64,000 nt of DNA from Pseudoalteromonas haloplanktis ATCC 14393 (GCF_000238355.1 NZ_AHCA01000002.1:372001-436000); one strand, 5' to 3'. Counted from the stretch's first letter, positions 45,146 through 53,870 are shown. The notes: generated by a model from the sequence alone, not told the origin. Made by a program: numbers and translations.

Positions 45146-45699
45146 TGAGCACGACTATCGTTGTTTTGTATCACTCAAGTCATGGCTCAGTTGCCGCCAT
45201 GGCTCATGAGATAGCAGAATCAGTTGAATATCAAGGTGCCACGGCACTGCTGCGTACTTTTGAAAAAAGAGAACCTCACGATATCGTGATCAGTAAAGAT
45301 GATTTGATTCAATGTGATGGTTTAGCATTTGGCACCCCTACGCGGTTTGGTATGATGGCCGCCCAAGCAAAAGCATTTTGGGAAACCACCAGCGATATCT
45401 GGCTTAAAGGGCAGTTAATCGATAAACCTGCGTGTGTGTTTTCATCTTCAAGCAGTATGCATGGCGGAAACGAAGCAACCTTGCTTAACCTGTCATTACC
45501 CCTGTTACATCATGGCATGATGTTACTAGGTGTACCTTACGAAGTGCCTGAATTACTTGCAACACAAACCGGTGGGACTCCGTATGGTGCAAGCCATGTA
45601 GCGGGTTCACAAAATAGTGCTCAATTGAGTAAAGACGAAATAAAAATTTGTCAAAGCGTTGGTCAACGCCTAGTTAAAATCACGAGAAAATTACAATGA
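45145..45699 (+). CDS. wrbA: NAD(P)H:quinone oxidoreductase, WrbA family
   Basis: A 184-residue flavodoxin-fold protein that reduces quinones with two electrons. The FMN phosphate loop is YHSSHGSVAAMA; FGTPTRFGMMAAQAKAFWETT and the SSSSMHGGNEATLL region match WrbA. The TGGTPYGASHVAG segment near 150-160 is also characteristic. ATG 45145 overlaps the yfgD stop, and the DUF2069 gene overlaps its end by four bases (ATGA), so these three genes are one translational unit. Confidence 0.9.
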   Translation: MSTTIVVLYHSSHGSVAAMAHEIAESVEYQGATALLRTFEKREPHDIVISKDDLIQCDGLAFGTPTRFGMMAAQAKAFWETTSDIWLKGQLIDKPACVFSSSSSMHGGNEATLLNLSLPLLHHGMMLLGVPYEVPELLATQTGGTPYGASHVAGSQNSAQLSKDEIKICQSVGQRLVKITRKLQ

Positions 45700-46163
45700 C
45701 AACCCGCAGCGATGTAACTCCACAACTAACGCCGAAAAAAGCCATCACAGTTCGCTTCCAGCGTATTGCTATTATCGGCTATGTTGGCCTATTACTGCTT
45801 ATGCCACTTTGGTTATTTTTAATTGCTCCTAGAGAGGGCCACAGTAACGGCTTTATTTTTACTGTGTATATTTTACCGTTATTACTACCACTAAAAGGCA
45901 TAATTCAAGATAAGCCCTACACCTACGCATGGGCTAATTTCATCGTTATGTTCTACTTTATTCATGGTTTTACACTACTATGGGTCGCACAAGATCAATT
46001 GCTATGGGTATTATTAGAGTTATTATTTGCCAGTATGATGTTTATTGGTTGCACATATTATGCGCGCCATCGCGGCCAAGAACTAGGACTGAAAATTCGT
46101 AAATTAAAAGATGAATTAGCACAAGAAAAAGCAGAGCAAGAATACGATAGAAAAAATCGTTAA
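45696..46163 (+). CDS. DUF2069 membrane protein
   Basis: A 155-residue protein with four predicted membrane helices: IAIIGYVGLLLLMPLWLFLI, FIFTVYILPLLLPL, YTYAWANFIVMFYFIHGF and LLWVLLELLFASMMFIGC. The C-terminal tail is charged and coiled-coil-like. The pattern and the place after wrbA fit the DUF2069 family, which is widespread in gammaproteobacteria and of unknown function. It is the last gene of the run, followed by the terminator at 46179. Confidence 0.82.
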   Translation: MTTRSDVTPQLTPKKAITVRFQRIAIIGYVGLLLLMPLWLFLIAPREGHSNGFIFTVYILPLLLPLKGIIQDKPYTYAWANFIVMFYFIHGFTLLWVAQDQLLWVLLELLFASMMFIGCTYYARHRGQELGLKIRKLKDELAQEKAEQEYDRKNR

Positions 46164-46178
46164 CCCGATATATATAAC

Positions 46179-46206
46179 AAAAAACGCGCCAATTGGCGCG
46201 TTTTTT
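46179..46206. terminator. Bidirectional terminator
   Basis: AAAAAACGCGCC and GGCGCGTTTTTT pair perfectly around AATT. It ends the bepA-DUF2069 operon and, on the other strand, the ankyrin gene. Confidence 0.9.
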
Positions 46207-46220
46207 ATATAAAATATGAA

Positions 46221-47558
46221 CTACACAACCTCACTCAATGTTGCAAGTGCAACGATGCTCGCTAAGCCTAGTTGCGCGATTAAGCTAAAAAATGAAAAAC
46301 AGCGTAATACAAACAAGCCCCATGGGTGCTTTAAATGAGGGTATAATGCGCAGCGTTTTAAACTCATTGCAAAAAAGAAACAGACGATTGCCAACATAGT
46401 TAAGCACAGCGTCAACTCACTTTTGATTGCTATCGAATCATCAAAAAAGAAAAACAGCTGCAATGGTAATAACAGTGTCACTATCGCATGTAAACCATGA
46501 ACTTTCTTAATTCGTGAAAACTGCCCTTCTGGCGATAATTCCTTGATGCCAAAGTCTCGTTCGAGACACTTAACTAATTGAGTAGCTTTAACACTCACGG
46601 CTAAACGATAGCAACTTAACCCATCACTATTACGCGCTCGAAAATCATACCCCGACTTCAATAACAGTACCATCAGCGGTTCATTTTTTGCTAATACAGC
46701 ATAATGTAAAGCACTGTTACCAAGCACATCACGTTGTTTTTTATCTTGCTTATCTAAAAGGGTCTGTACTAAATTAACAAAGCCTTTTTCAACTGCCCAC
46801 ATGAAAGCCGTTTTACCATTGTCATCCGCAAGCGTTCCTGTTGCTCCTTGCTCTATAAACCGCATAGCCATTGTTTGCTTAGCCGTTTTAACACTTAAGT
46901 GTGCCAGCAATGCTTGTTCTAGTAACACCACAGAGTCAACTTCAGGCGATACTTGGGTCAGCAAGGTAAAATAATCTTTACCGCTGGCCACTTTTTGCGC
47001 AGCTAAATCACTAAGCGTACTTACATCATCAATTGCATCTGGAATAAAGCTGCTTAACCGCTCTCTAAAATCAACTTCTTTCCATAAAGCCAATGCATCT
47101 TCTGCCGTCATTTTACTGCCCGCATTAAGTACATGCTCAATCACTGTAAAATAGCGTTTTGAAAATAACTGAGACAGTAATGTGATCGGTGTTTTTATCG
47201 TTGTTTGCGCAGCAACACCCGCATATTTTTCAAGACGTTGACACAGTAATAACACGAGGCCTTCGGGGCTGTAATCGTTGTCAAAATAGTAGTTTTTTGC
47301 TGCTAAAATATATTGCTGAGCCGCTTCATCATACTCACAAATATGTTGAAAAAAACACTCTTCAAATGGCTCGAGGGGAGTTAACCAGGTTAGGTAATAA
47401 ATAGGCGGTAATACAGTGGTACATACACCGTCATCTTCTTCTGTCGAGCGACATGCAGGCCATGCTTCTAAAGCGTCTAAAATGAATGCACCGTTTTGCT
47501 CAATAAGTCCTTTGACTAGTAACGGGTATTCTTTCGGCCAAATAAGTACATTTTCCAT
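46221..47558 (-). CDS. Ankyrin-repeat membrane protein
   Basis: The preferred start is ATG 47558 (MENVLIWPKEYPLLVKGL), 445 residues; the frame extends to a TTG at 47621 without an SD. Residues about 225-330 hold ankyrin-like repeats (DDNGKTAFMWAVEKGFVNLV, then LGNSALHYAVLAKNEPLMVLLL and NSDGLSCYRLAVSVKATQLV). The last 90 residues have three hydrophobic helices, so it is an inner-membrane protein with a cytoplasmic ankyrin part. No known homologue is recognised; a role in protein-protein contact is the most that can be said. It converges with the DUF2069 gene at the terminator. Confidence 0.75.
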   Translation of the reverse strand: MENVLIWPKEYPLLVKGLIEQNGAFILDALEAWPACRSTEEDDGVCTTVLPPIYYLTWLTPLEPFEECFFQHICEYDEAAQQYILAAKNYYFDNDYSPEGLVLLLCQRLEKYAGVAAQTTIKTPITLLSQLFSKRYFTVIEHVLNAGSKMTAEDALALWKEVDFRERLSSFIPDAIDDVSTLSDLAAQKVASGKDYFTLLTQVSPEVDSVVLLEQALLAHLSVKTAKQTMAMRFIEQGATGTLADDNGKTAFMWAVEKGFVNLVQTLLDKQDKKQRDVLGNSALHYAVLAKNEPLMVLLLKSGYDFRARNSDGLSCYRLAVSVKATQLVKCLERDFGIKELSPEGQFSRIKKVHGLHAIVTLLLPLQLFFFFDDSIAIKSELTLCLTMLAIVCFFFAMSLKRCALYPHLKHPWGLFVLRCFSFFSLIAQLGLASIVALATLSEVV

Positions 47559-47758
47559 TAAAAAAACACAACTCCAGTGTCTGTCTTGCTCGGTACAAAG
47601 GTCAGTTGATAAGTTTAACAACTAAAAACTGACACTGCGCTTAATATAATTATATGTGCTCTGCTAATTAAAAATGCAAGAGGTTACATTGGCGTTTATT
47701 CTAGCATACCCAAAACCACACGCTATAGACAAACAATGTGATTTTAAAAGAAAATAAC

Positions 47759-47793
47759 AAAGCGGCACGGTGTTTTCACAGCGTGCCGCTTTT
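47759..47793 (-). terminator. Terminator of the MlaC gene
   Basis: AAAGCGGCACG and CGTGCCGCTTT pair around a twelve-base loop, 25 bases beyond the gene on the minus strand; the T-tract is interrupted (TTTGTTATTTT). Confidence 0.7.
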
Positions 47794-47816
47794 GGTTGGA
47801 GACGTACTTAAAAAGA

Positions 47817-48413
47817 TTACTTACTATTAAGTTCAGCTATAACTTGATCAAGCCCAACCTCTGAAATTCGTTGGATCACTTCTTTTTGTTTTGCACTAAG
47901 TAATGAGATACCCTCAGCAACAATGTCGTACACTTTCCAGCTGCCATCTTTGCCTTGACGAAGCTTAAAATGTAGGTCAATGGTGGGCGCATTATCATCA
48001 ATGATTTGTGTCTTTACCGTGGCAAAATCACCTGCTGTTGTGTCACTGCTTTCTTCAAACTTGATTTCTTGACCAGTATATTTCATTAACGCACTTGCAT
48101 ATGTTGTGGTTAAGTAATGCTCTACCGCACTGATGAATGCAGTCGCTTGTTCACGCTCAATCCCTTTTATATGCTTACCTAACAACTTATAAGACACAAA
48201 TTTAATATCAATGTTAGGCATTAAATACTGTTCAACAATCTGCGCCATGTCATTTTTACTTGCACTACCTTGACTGTTTATTTTGCCAATTTCGCTAAAC
48301 AGCTGATCACCTACTTGGGTGAGCAACTGGTGTGGTGACGGTTGAGACTGCGCGAACAGTGAAGCACTAAAAAAAAGTGAAACAACTAAAAAAAAACGGC
48401 TAAATAAAGTCAT
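47817..48413 (-). CDS. mlaC: MlaC/Ttg2D-family periplasmic phospholipid-binding protein
   Basis: A 198-residue periplasmic protein with signal peptide MTLFSRFFLVVSLFFSASLFA. The family layout is visible: IVEQYLMPNIDIKFVSYKLLGKH, then FISAVEHYLTTTYASALMKY, VKTQIID, and GSWKVYDIVAEGISLL. MlaC carries phospholipids between the outer and inner membranes. The gene stands alone here, without mlaFEDB, so it may be a second copy that serves another complex, or the main operon is elsewhere. It lies between the ankyrin gene and a PagL-like gene. Confidence 0.88.
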   Translation of the reverse strand: MTLFSRFFLVVSLFFSASLFAQSQPSPHQLLTQVGDQLFSEIGKINSQGSASKNDMAQIVEQYLMPNIDIKFVSYKLLGKHIKGIEREQATAFISAVEHYLTTTYASALMKYTGQEIKFEESSDTTAGDFATVKTQIIDDNAPTIDLHFKLRQGKDGSWKVYDIVAEGISLLSAKQKEVIQRISEVGLDQVIAELNSK

Positions 48414-48652
48414 TGTTGAAAATTCCTAAGTAAATCTTATAGGGTAATTTACGCTGTCTATAAGAGATTAAAAAGACACAAAATGGCACCTTATTAATGC
48501 CAATCTGGCACCAATAGATTTAATCTTTTTATTTCATCTTGTTAGCTAAACTCTTGCATAAATGCACAGAGTCTGTGAATTTATGCTACTTGAATTAACA
48601 TTCTTCTCGCCCTTACTTTGTAAATATCATTCACACCATAAGAGCTTTATTA

Positions 48653-49195
48653 ATGTTGCTTAAGAAACTCACCTTAGTAGTTTTAGTCTTAACTTTCATG
48701 TCCAGTGGTTTATCCTATGCCAGCGATTCCATGCTTTCGCCTCACGGTTATGCGATTGATTACATTCAGGGTGAAGGTGATGTGAAAGGAATAAAATTAG
48801 CATATCAGTATCATCCTGAGCCCCTACAATCACTGTTTAAGAATACTCATATTTACTTAGAATCAAGTATTAACTTTTGGCAATATGGTACTGAAAATAA
48901 TCATCAGACCAATACCGTGCTCGCTTTGTCGCCTGTATTTCAATACCCAATCGGGTCAGTGGCAGGCATCCCTCTTTTTTTTGAAGCAGGAATTGGGGTT
49001 TCATTAATTAATGACACTCATTTTGCTGGCAAAGACGTAAGTACCCACTACCAATTTGAAGACCGCCTCGGCTTTGTGGCTGACTTTGGAAAAACCAAAG
49101 CCGCACTACGTTATTTACATTATTCAAATGCAGGCTTTAAAAGTCCAAACCCCGGGCTTGATTTTATTTCTCTGTCGTTAGCAAGGCGTTTTTAA
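48653..49195 (+). CDS. pagL: PagL-like lipid A 3-O-deacylase
   Basis: A 180-residue outer-membrane enzyme that removes the 3-O acyl chain of lipid A. It has a signal peptide MLLKKLTLVVLVLTFMSSGLSYA, alternating beta-barrel strands and the catalytic motif HYSNAG in YLHYSNAGFKSPNPG (His and Ser of the PagL triad), followed by the usual GLDFISLSLARRF barrel end. Its stop codon's last base is the first base of repeat copy 3. An adjacent MlaC-family gene also concerns outer-membrane lipids. Confidence 0.87.
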   Translation: MLLKKLTLVVLVLTFMSSGLSYASDSMLSPHGYAIDYIQGEGDVKGIKLAYQYHPEPLQSLFKNTHIYLESSINFWQYGTENNHQTNTVLALSPVFQYPIGSVAGIPLFFEAGIGVSLINDTHFAGKDVSTHYQFEDRLGFVADFGKTKAALRYLHYSNAGFKSPNPGLDFISLSLARRF

Positions 49196-49356
49196 TTCCA
49201 ATCGTGTTAAGTTACTGACCATTTATAGCGACAGATAAATGGAGTGATAACAAGGCATAAATTTTGACATGTAGTTGTTCTACACGAAAAATTTATAACG
49301 CAGTTAGCGCTTTATTTAGCCCGCTAGAATGGTTAAATATTTAAGTCGATTGGTAT
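49195..49356. repeat. Fold-back repeat, copy 3 (162 bp)
   Basis: Begins ATTCCAATCG and ends CGATTGGTAT. It is nearly identical to copy 2 (same length, few differences). It starts at the last base of the pagL-like stop codon. Confidence 0.88.
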
Positions 49357-49409
49357 AAGGTGCATAATATCGGCTAAACTAGCTAAAAATTAATTTATCA
49401 CTACACGTT

Positions 49410-49550
49410 ATGCAGATTTGGCAAGTCCTGATTATTATAGTTGTGCTCGCAGTTATTATCGGCAATATCATGCTATTAAAGCACTCAGCAAAAATTGGCT
49501 TTAAAATCCCGGATAAAAAAGCAGACACCAAACAGCAAAAAAAGCCCTAA
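49410..49550 (+). CDS. Small single-pass membrane protein (DUF2897-like)
   Basis: A 46-codon gene beginning ATG 49410 and ending TAA 49548-49550. The peptide has one membrane helix, VLIIIVVLAVIIGNIMLL, then KHSAKIGFKIPDKKADTKQQ, a charged tail. The VIIGNIMLLKxSAK pattern fits the DUF2897 family of small gammaproteobacterial proteins of unknown function. Its last codons are within the metE terminator on the other strand. Confidence 0.7.
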   Translation: MQIWQVLIIIVVLAVIIGNIMLLKHSAKIGFKIPDKKADTKQQKKP

Positions 49551-49563
49551 CCGAGTAGGGCCT
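49537..49563 (-). terminator. Terminator of metE
   Basis: GGCCCTA and TAGGGCT pair around six bases on the minus strand, followed by TTTTTTT. It overlaps the end of the DUF2897-like gene. Confidence 0.78.
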
Positions 49564-49587
49564 TGCTCGTAGAGGATGCTCTTTAAC

Positions 49588-51861
49588 CTATTTTAGTTCA
49601 GCTCTGAGCTCTTTAGCTGCTTTAACCATGTTATCGAGCGCTTGTCGCGTCTCTTCCCAGCCACGAGTTTTCAAACCACAGTCTGGATTAACCCACAAGC
49701 GTTCAACCGGTATTTTTCGCGCCGCTTTGTGGATCAGGGTTTTTATCCACTGGATGTCTGGCACATTTGGCGTATGAATATCATATACCCCAGGGCCGAT
49801 ATCATTTGGATATGCAAACCCCTCAAATGCGTCAAGTAATTCCATGTTTGAGCGTGACGTTTCTATGGTGATCACATCAGCATCCATATTTGCAATCGCT
49901 GCAATGATGTCGTTAAACTCGGCGTAGCACATGTGGGTATGAATTTGCGTTTCATCTTTTACGCCGCTGGCCGACACTCTAAATGCATACGCAGCCCACT
50001 CTAAATAGGCTTGCCACTGGCTTACTTTTAGCGGCATGCCCTCACGAAATGCTGGTTCATCAATTTGAATAATTTTGATACCCGCATTTTGTAAGTCTAG
50101 CACTCCATCTCGCAGTGCAAGTGCAATTTGCTTGGCAATGGTTGCTTTATCTAAGTCATCTCGGATGAATGACCAAAATAATAAAGTCACAGGACCTGTT
50201 AGCATGCCTTTCATTTTCTTGTCTGTTAGGGATTGTGCATAGTGAATCCATTCAATCGTCATTGGTTTTTCACGGGACACATCGCCCCAAATTACTGGAG
50301 GTTTCACACAGCGAGTACCGTAGCTCTGCACCCAGCCAAATTGAGTAAAAGCAAAACCTTCAAGAAGCTCACCAAAATATTCAACCATATCGTTACGCTC
50401 AGCTTCTCCATGGACTAACACATCAAGGTCAAGCGCTTCTTGCTCTTTAACTGCGTAGCGAATTTCTGCTGCCATTTGCAATTGGTATTGTAAAGTTGAT
50501 AACTTACCAGCTTTAAAATCACGACGGGCTTGGCGAATAGTGTGTGTTTGTGCAAATGAGCCAATCGTTGTGGTAGGTAATAATGGTAAGTTAAGTGCCG
50601 CGCGTTGCTTAGCGATACGTTGAGTAAATGAGCTATTACGCTGACCATCTGCTACCGCTAATGCACTGACACGTTGTTGTACAGTAAGGTTATTCACACT
50701 TTTTGATGTCAAACGCGCTTTTATCGGCGCGCAATAACTTTGCAACGCACTGATATCATGACTGATTAGTGTGGCTTTTAATAATGCCAGCTCTTGTCCC
50801 TTTTGCTTAGAAAATGCAAGCCACGCACGTAACTCATTATCTAGTTCTTGTTCTTGCTCTAAATCCACAGGGGTATGTAACAACGAGCATGATGGTGCAA
50901 GCCATAAGTTATCGCCTCGCTTTGCGGCAATGTTTTTGATCTTCGCATAAGTAGTCTCTAAGTCAGTGCGCCAAATATTACGCCCATCGACGACGCCAAG
51001 TGACAGCACTTGCGCTGAACTAAGCAGTGAGTCGAGTTTTAGCATATCAACATCACTAGTAACACAATCAAAGTGCACGCCCTCAACGGGGTAACTCGCA
51101 ATATCGGTATAATAATCACTCACCGAATCAAAATAGCTGGCAAGTAGTAATTTTACACCTTGCCCTGCTAATGCACTGCAACTTACTTTTAGTGCATCTC
51201 GATACTCTTGCGTGAGCTCAAGAGTCAAAATAGGTTCATCAATTTGCACCCATTCAACCCCTTGCACGGCAAGTTTAGCCAATACTTGTTGATAAACAGG
51301 CAGTAGCTTTTCGAGTAGACTTAATTTATCAAACTCTTGACCTGCACATTTAGCCAAATAAAGATAAGTAACTGGGCCGACTAACACCGCTTTCGCTTGA
51401 TGGCCTAATTTTTGTGCTTGTTCCACCTGCTCAAATAATTCACTCCACGTTAACTGAAATTGCTGATCGCAGCTAAGCTCTGGCACAATATAATGATAGT
51501 TAGTGTTAAACCACTTAGTCATTTCGCTTGCTGCACACGCGCAGCCAGTAGGTGCACGGCCCCGACCAATACGAAATAAAGTATCCAGATCGACGCTACC
51601 ACATGCTTTTCTATGACGCTCAGGGATCGCCCCCACTAACAAACTAGTTGCCAATACATGGTCGTACCAAGCAAAGTCACCAACAGGTAATAGCTCAACC
51701 CCCGCACTGGCCTGCAGTGCCCAATTTTCTTCACGAATAGTCTCACCTTGCGCTAGTAGCTGCGTTTGAGTGATATTCCCCGCCCAATAGGATTCAACTG
51801 CAAATTTCAGTTCGCGTTTTTTACCTACGCGTGGAAAACCCAAGTTATGTAATCGTGCCAT
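49588..51861 (-). CDS. metE: Cobalamin-independent methionine synthase
   Basis: A 757-residue cytosolic enzyme transferring the methyl of 5-methyltetrahydropteroyltriglutamate to homocysteine. The two TIM-barrel halves are clear: the N-terminal [17 protein letters not shown] and [23 protein letters not shown], and the C-terminal [15 protein letters not shown], the zinc site in THMCYAEF and the Cys of [10 protein letters not shown]. Length and order are those of E. coli MetE. The promoter spacer to metR (52153) carries a MetR-type site, MetJ-box-like words and an operator of the sugar-type palindrome family. Confidence 0.97.
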   Translation of the reverse strand: MARLHNLGFPRVGKKRELKFAVESYWAGNITQTQLLAQGETIREENWALQASAGVELLPVGDFAWYDHVLATSLLVGAIPERHRKACGSVDLDTLFRIGRGRAPTGCACAASEMTKWFNTNYHYIVPELSCDQQFQLTWSELFEQVEQAQKLGHQAKAVLVGPVTYLYLAKCAGQEFDKLSLLEKLLPVYQQVLAKLAVQGVEWVQIDEPILTLELTQEYRDALKVSCSALAGQGVKLLLASYFDSVSDYYTDIASYPVEGVHFDCVTSDVDMLKLDSLLSSAQVLSLGVVDGRNIWRTDLETTYAKIKNIAAKRGDNLWLAPSCSLLHTPVDLEQEQELDNELRAWLAFSKQKGQELALLKATLISHDISALQSYCAPIKARLTSKSVNNLTVQQRVSALAVADGQRNSSFTQRIAKQRAALNLPLLPTTTIGSFAQTHTIRQARRDFKAGKLSTLQYQLQMAAEIRYAVKEQEALDLDVLVHGEAERNDMVEYFGELLEGFAFTQFGWVQSYGTRCVKPPVIWGDVSREKPMTIEWIHYAQSLTDKKMKGMLTGPVTLLFWSFIRDDLDKATIAKQIALALRDGVLDLQNAGIKIIQIDEPAFREGMPLKVSQWQAYLEWAAYAFRVSASGVKDETQIHTHMCYAEFNDIIAAIANMDADVITIETSRSNMELLDAFEGFAYPNDIGPGVYDIHTPNVPDIQWIKTLIHKAARKIPVERLWVNPDCGLKTRGWEETRQALDNMVKAAKELRAELK

Positions 51862-51879
51862 GTGATGCCATCTCCATTT

Positions 51880-51895
51880 AGCTGTTTAGATGGCT
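51880..51895 (-). promoter_or_regulatory. MetJ-box-like pair near metE
   Basis: On the minus strand AGCCATCT-AAACAGCT matches 11 of 16 bases of the tandem AGACGTCT consensus. The 12-bp word TAGATGGCTAAA here is repeated in inverted form at 52061-52072 at the other end of the spacer. Confidence 0.4.
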
Positions 51896-51994
51896 AAAAT
51901 TTACGCTCGTGATTATGATCAGACAACTGATGCTTTCTCAGTTTCAACTTGAGGTAAATTCATGAAAATAATTTTAAAAATATCTAATAACATA

Positions 51995-52010
51995 ATGACA
52001 ACGCTGTCAA
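51995..52010. promoter_or_regulatory. LacI-type operator ATGACAACGCTGTCAA (copy 4), metE/metR spacer
   Basis: Identical over 16 bases to the copy at 37492 beside the LacI-family gene, and flanked on both sides by the same A/T (AATGACAACGCTGTCAAT). It lies 134 bases upstream of metE and 143 upstream of metR. Confidence 0.65.
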
Positions 52011-52063
52011 TTTTAGTGCTATAGTAAAGTTGTAAAATTTACGTAAAACAAGTGAGATTATTT

Positions 52064-52079
52064 AGCCATCTAGACGTTG
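52064..52079. promoter_or_regulatory. MetJ-box-like pair AGCCATCT-AGACGTTG
   Basis: Matches 12 of 16 bases of two tandem AGACGTCT boxes. It overlaps the MetR-type site by two bases, so both regulators could compete. Confidence 0.45.
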
Positions 52080-52090
52080 AAGCATCTTCA
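52078..52090. promoter_or_regulatory. MetR site TGAAGCATCTTCA
   Basis: Exact TGAA-N5-TTCA, the known MetR recognition pattern, between metE and metR. A degenerate relative, TGATGCTTTCTCA, is at 51928-51940. Confidence 0.7.
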
Positions 52091-52152
52091 ATAAAAGCGT
52101 ACTATGTCTGTAATCTGAGTTAGACTCACTTTTACCATGAGAATTATTAAAG

Positions 52153-53040
52153 ATGATTGATGTAAAACATTTAAAGACCATCGCAACCTTGAAAGAAACC
52201 GGTTCTTTGGTGAATACTGCGCGGGAATTATTTTTGACTCAATCAGCTTTATCTCATCAAATCAAAGATTTAGAGAATAAGCTTGATTGCCAACTGTTTG
52301 AGCGTAAAACACAACCCGTACGTTTTACTCCCCAGGGTATGCTGTTGCTAGAGCTTGCAAACGAAGTATTGCCTCGCGTTGAAGCAACTAAGTGCCGTTT
52401 GAAAGAAAGCCTTAACCAACCCATTTCACAATTACGCCTAAGTGTAGAATGCCACGCCTGCTTCCATTGGTTGCTACCGACGATTAAAGAGTTCAATAAC
52501 TTTTGGCCAGATATTAAAGTGGATTACGAACGCGGCTTTAGTTATGACGCTATACCCGACCTGCTCAACGATGAACTGGATTTAGTATTAACCTCAGATA
52601 TTCGTGAGCCAGATAAACTTGAGTACGCACATTTATTTGATTTTAAACTTAAGCTAATTGTTGCGCCTGATCATGAACTGGCAAAAAAAGCCTATGTCAC
52701 GGCGCTTGATCTAAAAAACGAAACCATTATTTCGTACCCTATTCCTCGTGAACGTCAGGATATATTTAAGCATTTCATTCAAAATGCACGTTTTGACGGT
52801 ACATTAAAAACGGTTGATCAAGGCTTATTAATTTTTCAGCTGGTGAGTGCTGGAATGGGGGTCGCAGCATTACCTGATTGGTTAGTCACACCTTACGAAA
52901 GCCAAGGGCTGATAAAATCGATTCCGCTGGGAGCACTTGGGTTAACTCGCCCTATGTACTTAGCAATGAAGAAAAATATGAAAGATAACCCAGTCTATCG
53001 TCACTTTTTAAATACTTGTAAGTTAAATAACGGTCGATAA
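52153..53040 (+). CDS. metR: LysR-family activator MetR
   Basis: A 295-residue LysR-type regulator using homocysteine as co-activator. The N-terminal winged HTH is KHLKTIATLKETGSLVNTARELFLTQSALSHQIKDLE in outline (residues 4-40), and the effector domain runs from about 90. SVECHACFHWLLPTIKEFNNFWP is typical of MetR. It is divergent from metE, as in other gammaproteobacteria, with a MetR site in the spacer. A metE orthologue across the spacer makes the assignment firm. Confidence 0.94.
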   Translation: MIDVKHLKTIATLKETGSLVNTARELFLTQSALSHQIKDLENKLDCQLFERKTQPVRFTPQGMLLLELANEVLPRVEATKCRLKESLNQPISQLRLSVECHACFHWLLPTIKEFNNFWPDIKVDYERGFSYDAIPDLLNDELDLVLTSDIREPDKLEYAHLFDFKLKLIVAPDHELAKKAYVTALDLKNETIISYPIPRERQDIFKHFIQNARFDGTLKTVDQGLLIFQLVSAGMGVAALPDWLVTPYESQGLIKSIPLGALGLTRPMYLAMKKNMKDNPVYRHFLNTCKLNNGR

Positions 53041-53092
53041 AATAACAGTTACGCAGTAGCATACAAAAAACCCTTTTATGTGTGCTACTGTA

Positions 53093-53857
53093 ATGTTTGA
53101 ATTAAAAAAAATCCTCGGCGCAATGCTCATGCCGTTACCTTTTTTAGGCATGCTGTGCTTTATTACTTTGATTATCGCTTTGCGCACCAATAAGTTCAGC
53201 GCGTATATTGGTATCATTGCAATCAGCTGTTTATTGCTTATCAGCACCCCTTTTATTGGCCAAAAAATAATAGATCCGGCCACACAATTAAAATACACCT
53301 TTCCCTCAAGTAAGCAGCCAATACTCGATAAAATTGTAGTGCTTGGTTGTGATGTAAACCCCAACCCACAGCTGAATGCTAATAGTCAACTCGGCAATTG
53401 TGCTAAAAGCCGCTTAATTGAAGGCTTGCGACTAGCTAACATCTATCCTAATGCGCAACTTATTGTTTCAGGCGGAGGCTATGGGAAAGTCACAAATAGT
53501 AGCTTGATGCAACAAACAGCTATTAGCTTAGGCATTGCAGCTGCGCGTATAAAACAAAACCCCGCAGCGATGGATACCGCCGACGAAGCAAAACTGTTAG
53601 CTCCAACACTTGTTGATTTTAAAGTGGCACTGGTCACCTCAGCCAGTCACATGGCCCGGGCAAGCAATTTATTCAATGCTCAAGGCGTTGATGTGATCCC
53701 TGCGGCTACGGATTTTCATGACTTTAATGCTTGGCCGGCTCATAAACAATATATTCCAAACGCAGACGTACTGTTGGCAATAAGTCGTGATATGTATGAA
53801 AAGATAGCTCTATGCTGGATAACTTTACGCCGCTGGATTGACCCAGAGGCGCTATAA
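53093..53857 (+). CDS. elyC: DUF218/YdcF-family envelope protein, ElyC-like
   Basis: A 254-residue inner-membrane protein. ATG 53093 gives MFELKKILGAMLMPLPFLGML, which follows the start of E. coli ElyC (MLFTLKKVIGNMLLPLPL); an upstream ATG at 53078 adds five residues and is less likely. Two N-terminal membrane helices precede a periplasmic DUF218 domain with DKIVVLGCDVN, LIVSGGGYGK, MDTADEAKLLAP and TSASHMARASNLF. ElyC is linked to lipid-carrier and peptidoglycan homeostasis. It converges with the Nif3-like gene with 13 bases between. Confidence 0.85.
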   Translation: MFELKKILGAMLMPLPFLGMLCFITLIIALRTNKFSAYIGIIAISCLLLISTPFIGQKIIDPATQLKYTFPSSKQPILDKIVVLGCDVNPNPQLNANSQLGNCAKSRLIEGLRLANIYPNAQLIVSGGGYGKVTNSSLMQQTAISLGIAAARIKQNPAAMDTADEAKLLAPTLVDFKVALVTSASHMARASNLFNAQGVDVIPAATDFHDFNAWPAHKQYIPNADVLLAISRDMYEKIALCWITLRRWIDPEAL

Positions 53858-53870
53858 ATCAAGCTCAGCG

